This document shows, piece by piece, positions 61,495-64,000 of a stretch of 64,000 bases of DNA. The notes beneath the pieces were generated by a model. The model ran no database searches. It was not told the DNA's origin and was given only the letters and a program-made list of their open reading frames with translations. A program made the position numbers and the translations under genes. Source of the DNA: JASGDN01 sp049840815 (GTDB lineage Bacteria > Chloroflexota > Chloroflexia > Thermomicrobiales > UBA6265); assembly GCA_049840815.1 (NCBI GenBank), contig JASGJI010000005.1, positions 1 to 64,000 on the forward strand. Direction: 5' to 3'. Positions within the stretch are counted from its first letter, which is position 1. Each line of letters starts with the position of its first letter.

Positions 61495-62934
61495 TTAGCG
61501 GTTCTCGGCGGCCATCTTCTCCGCGGCCTCCACGACCTCGTCGATGCTGCCCTTGTAGCGGAACGCCGCCTCCGGCAGGTGGTCATGCTTGCCGTCGAGG
61601 ATCTCGCGGAACGAGCGGACCGTGTCGGCCAGCGACACGAAGCGGCCCGGGTTGCCCGTGAACTGCTCGGCGGTGAAGTACGGCTGGGACATGAAGAGTT
61701 CGATGCGCCGGGCGCGGTCGACGATCTGCTTGTCCTCGTCCGAAAGCTCTTCCACACCAAGGATGGCGATGATGTCCTGCAGGTCGCGGTAGCGCTGCAG
61801 CACCTGCTGCACGCCGCGGGCGACGTTGTAGTGCTCCTCGCCCACGATCAGCGGATCGAGGATGCGGGAGGTGGATGCCAGCGGGTCCACAGCCGGGAAG
61901 AGACCGCGCTCGGCGATCGACCGCTCGAGCGAGATCGTCGCGTCGAGGTGGGCGAACACGGAGCTCGGCGCCGGGTCGGTGTAGTCGTCGGCCGGCACGT
62001 ACACGGCCTGCACCGAGGTGATGGAGCCGGTCTTGGTGGAGGTGATGCGCTCCTGGAGCTGCCCCATCTCACTGGCCAGGGTCGGCTGGTAGCCCACGGC
62101 GCTCGGCATACGACCGAGAAGCGCGGAGACCTCGGAACCCGCCTGCACGAAGCGGAAGATGTTGTCGATGAAGACGAGGACGTCGCGCCCTTCGTCGCGG
62201 AAGTACTCCGCCATCGTCAGGCCGGTGAGGGCCACGCGGAGGCGGGCTCCCGGCGGCTCGTTCATCTGGCCGAAGACCAGCGCCGTCTGATCGCGAACGC
62301 CGGACTCTTCCAGCTCACCCCAGAGGGCCGTGCCCTCGCGGGTGCGCTCGCCCACGCCGCAGAAGACGGAATAGCCGCCGAACTCGGCCGCGATGTTGCG
62401 GATGAGCTCGGTGATGACCACCGTCTTGCCGACGCCGGCGCCACCGAAGACGCCGATCTTGCCACCGCGGGTGAACGGGGCGATGAGGTCGATGACCTTG
62501 GAACCGGTCTCGAGCACTTCGACCTTGGTCGACTGCTCATCGAAGGCCGGGGCGTCGGTGTGGATCGGGCGGTACTCGGCCGCCTCCACCGGGCCACGCT
62601 CGTCGATGGCGTCGCCGGTCACATTGAACATGCGGCCGAGCGTCGCCGGACCGACCGGCACCGCGATCGCCTTGCCGGTGTCCTTCGCATCCTGACCGCG
62701 GCGGAGGCCATCGGTCGTGCTCATGGCGACGGCGCGAACGCGGTCGTTGCCGAGGTGGATCTGGACTTCGAGCACGAGCGTGGAGCCATCCGGCAGGGTC
62801 GTCTCGATGGCGTTGTAGATCTCCGGAAGCTGATCCGGCGGGAACTCGATGTCGACGACGACGCCGGTGACCTGAACGATCTTCCCGGTGGCGCCGCCCG
62901 TCTTGGTTTCGGGAGCAACTGCGGCTGCAGCCAT
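61495..62934 (-). CDS. atpD: F1F0 ATP synthase beta subunit
   Basis: 479 residues. Catalytic subunit of the F1 head. P-loop GGAGVGKTVV (about 162-171), catalytic Glu in VGERTREG near 196, FGQMNEPPGAR near 216-226, Walker B VLVFIDNIFRF near 249 and DELSEEDK-like GVEELSDEDK near 400. The N-terminus has a short extension before KIVQVTGVVVDIEF. ATG with GCGAGG upstream. Gap to atpG contains a hairpin. Confidence 0.99.
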   Translation of the reverse strand: MAAAAVAPETKTGGATGKIVQVTGVVVDIEFPPDQLPEIYNAIETTLPDGSTLVLEVQIHLGNDRVRAVAMSTTDGLRRGQDAKDTGKAIAVPVGPATLGRMFNVTGDAIDERGPVEAAEYRPIHTDAPAFDEQSTKVEVLETGSKVIDLIAPFTRGGKIGVFGGAGVGKTVVITELIRNIAAEFGGYSVFCGVGERTREGTALWGELEESGVRDQTALVFGQMNEPPGARLRVALTGLTMAEYFRDEGRDVLVFIDNIFRFVQAGSEVSALLGRMPSAVGYQPTLASEMGQLQERITSTKTGSITSVQAVYVPADDYTDPAPSSVFAHLDATISLERSIAERGLFPAVDPLASTSRILDPLIVGEEHYNVARGVQQVLQRYRDLQDIIAILGVEELSDEDKQIVDRARRIELFMSQPYFTAEQFTGNPGRFVSLADTVRSFREILDGKHDHLPEAAFRYKGSIDEVVEAAEKMAAENR

Positions 62935-62969
62935 GGTGCGTGCCTCGCTTCGTAAAGGGTCTTGTTCAG

Positions 62970-62994
62970 GTCACCGGCGACGGTCGCCGGTGAC
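62970..62994 (-). other. Intercistronic hairpin between atpG and atpD
   Basis: An 11-bp stem (62970-62980 with 62984-62994) and a 3-base loop in the 87-base gap. Could stabilise or tune relative atpG/atpD messages; no T-run, so termination is less likely. Confidence 0.45.
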
Positions 62995-63021
62995 AGACTG
63001 CTGGCCGTTCGGCAGGAGCCG

Positions 63022-63900
63022 CTACTCGACGCGGAAGGCGTTGGCGCCCGCCGCGATCTCGGCGACTTCGTTGGTGATCTGAGCCTGGCGCGCCTTGTTC
63101 AACGCGAGCTGGAGATCGGACGTGAGCTCCTTCGCGTTGTCGGTCGCGTTGCGCATGGCCACCATCTGCGCCGAGTAGAACGAGGCAACGTTGTCGAGCA
63201 CTGTCTGGTAGACAAGGCCCTCCACGTAGCGCGGAAGGATGCCGTTCAGCACCTCCTCCGGGCTCGGCTCGAAGATGTAGTCCTCGGTCGTGCCGCTCTG
63301 CTCGGGCCGCACGATGGGCAGCAACTGGATCTGCTCCGGCCGCTGCACCAGCGTGTTGATGAACTTCGAATAGATCAGGTGGACCGCATCGACGTTCCCC
63401 TTCAGGAACTCGTCGATCGCGATCTGGGTCGCTGGCCGAATGTCATCCAGCCCCGGCGCATCGCCGAGTCCCTGGAACTCCGCGATCACGTTCTGCTTCG
63501 TGCGTGCGCAGAACTGGATGCCCTTCTTGCCGATCGCGATCACTTCCACATCCACCCCGGCGGCCTTCTGCTCGCGCAGATAGAGGCCGACGCGGCGAAC
63601 GATGTTGGCGGTGAGCGCGCCCGACAGGCCACGATCCGGCGTCACGAGGATCAAGGCCGTGGACTTGATCTCATCGCGTGCCTGGAGCAACGGAAACGCC
63701 TTCAGCTGCTCCGGATCGCTCTGCGCCGCCGCCAGATCGCCAAGCACCTGGCTCAGCCGCTCGTAATACGGGCGGCTGCGGGTCACACGGTCCTGGGCGC
63801 GGCGCATCTTGGATGCGGCCACCATCTCCAGGGCGCGCGTGATCTGCGACATGTTCTTGACGCTGCGAATGCGGCGACGAATTTCACGTGGGCTTGGCAT
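63022..63900 (-). CDS. atpG: F1F0 ATP synthase gamma subunit
   Basis: 292 residues. Central rotor shaft. N-terminal helix PSPREIRRRIRSVKNMSQIT (about 2-21) and C-terminal MRNATDNAKEL near 255 are the paired coiled-coil ends; the middle Rossmann-like part has TPDRGLSGAL near 88-97. ATG with GAGGCGAC upstream. Follows atpA in the standard A-G-D-C order. Confidence 0.97.
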   Translation of the reverse strand: MPSPREIRRRIRSVKNMSQITRALEMVAASKMRRAQDRVTRSRPYYERLSQVLGDLAAAQSDPEQLKAFPLLQARDEIKSTALILVTPDRGLSGALTANIVRRVGLYLREQKAAGVDVEVIAIGKKGIQFCARTKQNVIAEFQGLGDAPGLDDIRPATQIAIDEFLKGNVDAVHLIYSKFINTLVQRPEQIQLLPIVRPEQSGTTEDYIFEPSPEEVLNGILPRYVEGLVYQTVLDNVASFYSAQMVAMRNATDNAKELTSDLQLALNKARQAQITNEVAEIAAGANAFRVE

Positions 63901-63919
63901 GTCGCCTCATCCTCTCGTG

Positions 63920-64000
63920 TTAGTCGGCCGCGGTCGCGCTGGAGGCGCTGCTGCCATAATTGTTGGTCGCCTTGAAGTCCTTGGTGGCCTTCGTCAGCGC
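63920..64000 (-). CDS. atpA: C-terminal end of F1F0 ATP synthase alpha subunit (partial)
   Basis: 26 residues ending at a TAA. LTKATKDFKATNNY followed by a Ser/Ala-rich tail. The identity rests mainly on position before atpG in the conserved operon order; the alpha-subunit C-terminus is variable. The rest lies beyond the right edge. Confidence 0.75.
   Translation of the reverse strand, partial: ALTKATKDFKATNNYGSSASSATAAD

Overview
The window is bacterial chromosomal DNA, roughly two-thirds GC by eye. It is densely packed, often starts genes on GTG, and many neighbouring genes overlap by 4 bases. RNase Y, a SpoVS-domain protein, Mre11/Rad50-type SbcCD beside NurA- and HerA-like genes, an F420/PPOX-type flavoprotein and a MurA with Asp in place of the usual active-site Cys together suggest a high-GC Chloroflexota (Thermomicrobia/Sphaerobacter-like). 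That assignment is inference from gene content; no rRNA or tRNA gene was seen.

Layout. 1-4.2 kb: treY-treZ trehalose pair (treZ cut by the left edge). 4.5-8.6 kb: small membrane protein, metallophosphoesterase, argH, and a degenerate polysaccharide-deacetylase-like exported protein. 8.6-16.1 kb: a four-gene operon, NurA-like nuclease, HerA-like ATPase, SbcD (Mre11) and SbcC (Rad50), the clearest multi-gene system here. 16.1-22.1 kb: histidine phosphatase of lower GC, SDR, PIG-V-like mannosyltransferase, acetolactate-synthase-like TPP enzyme, a small acidic protein and a ferredoxin. 22.1-27.9 kb: an operon-like run of a threonine dehydratase-type enzyme and a TPR protein, followed by a membrane protein joining a pseudo-PP2C domain to a beta-propeller. 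28-34.8 kb: pyrF, a Tat-exported L,D-transpeptidase, a stand-alone ParA/MinD-type ATPase, a guaB broken by about seven indels, a PPOX protein and a PAP2 membrane enzyme. 34.8-35.7 kb: a compact promoter-sORF-terminator unit and a small helical protein. 35.8-41.5 kb: parAB, two exported proteins, an HtrA protease and a SIS-domain protein. 41.6-46.9 kb: SH3-repeat L,D-transpeptidase, proC and a YyaL-type thioredoxin-fold protein. 46.9-50.7 kb: a tightly coupled operon SpoVS-PHP-ispD-ispF-dtd-membrane protein. 51-55 kb: rny, a GNAT and a NYN/OST-HTH protein, then a MITE-like inverted repeat. 55.3-60.8 kb: GH29 fucosidase, YcaQ/AlkX-type glycosylase, response regulator with polyprenol-phosphate mannosyltransferase, and murA. 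61-64 kb: atpA(end)-atpG-atpD-atpC.

Themes. DNA-end processing (nurA-herA-sbcDC), segregation (parAB plus a second ParA) and envelope building (murA, two YkuD enzymes, PIG-V and DPM-type mannosyl transfer, IspDF for isoprenoid carriers) dominate. No transposase, prophage or CRISPR array was found; the only mobile-looking item is a 158-bp inverted-repeat element.
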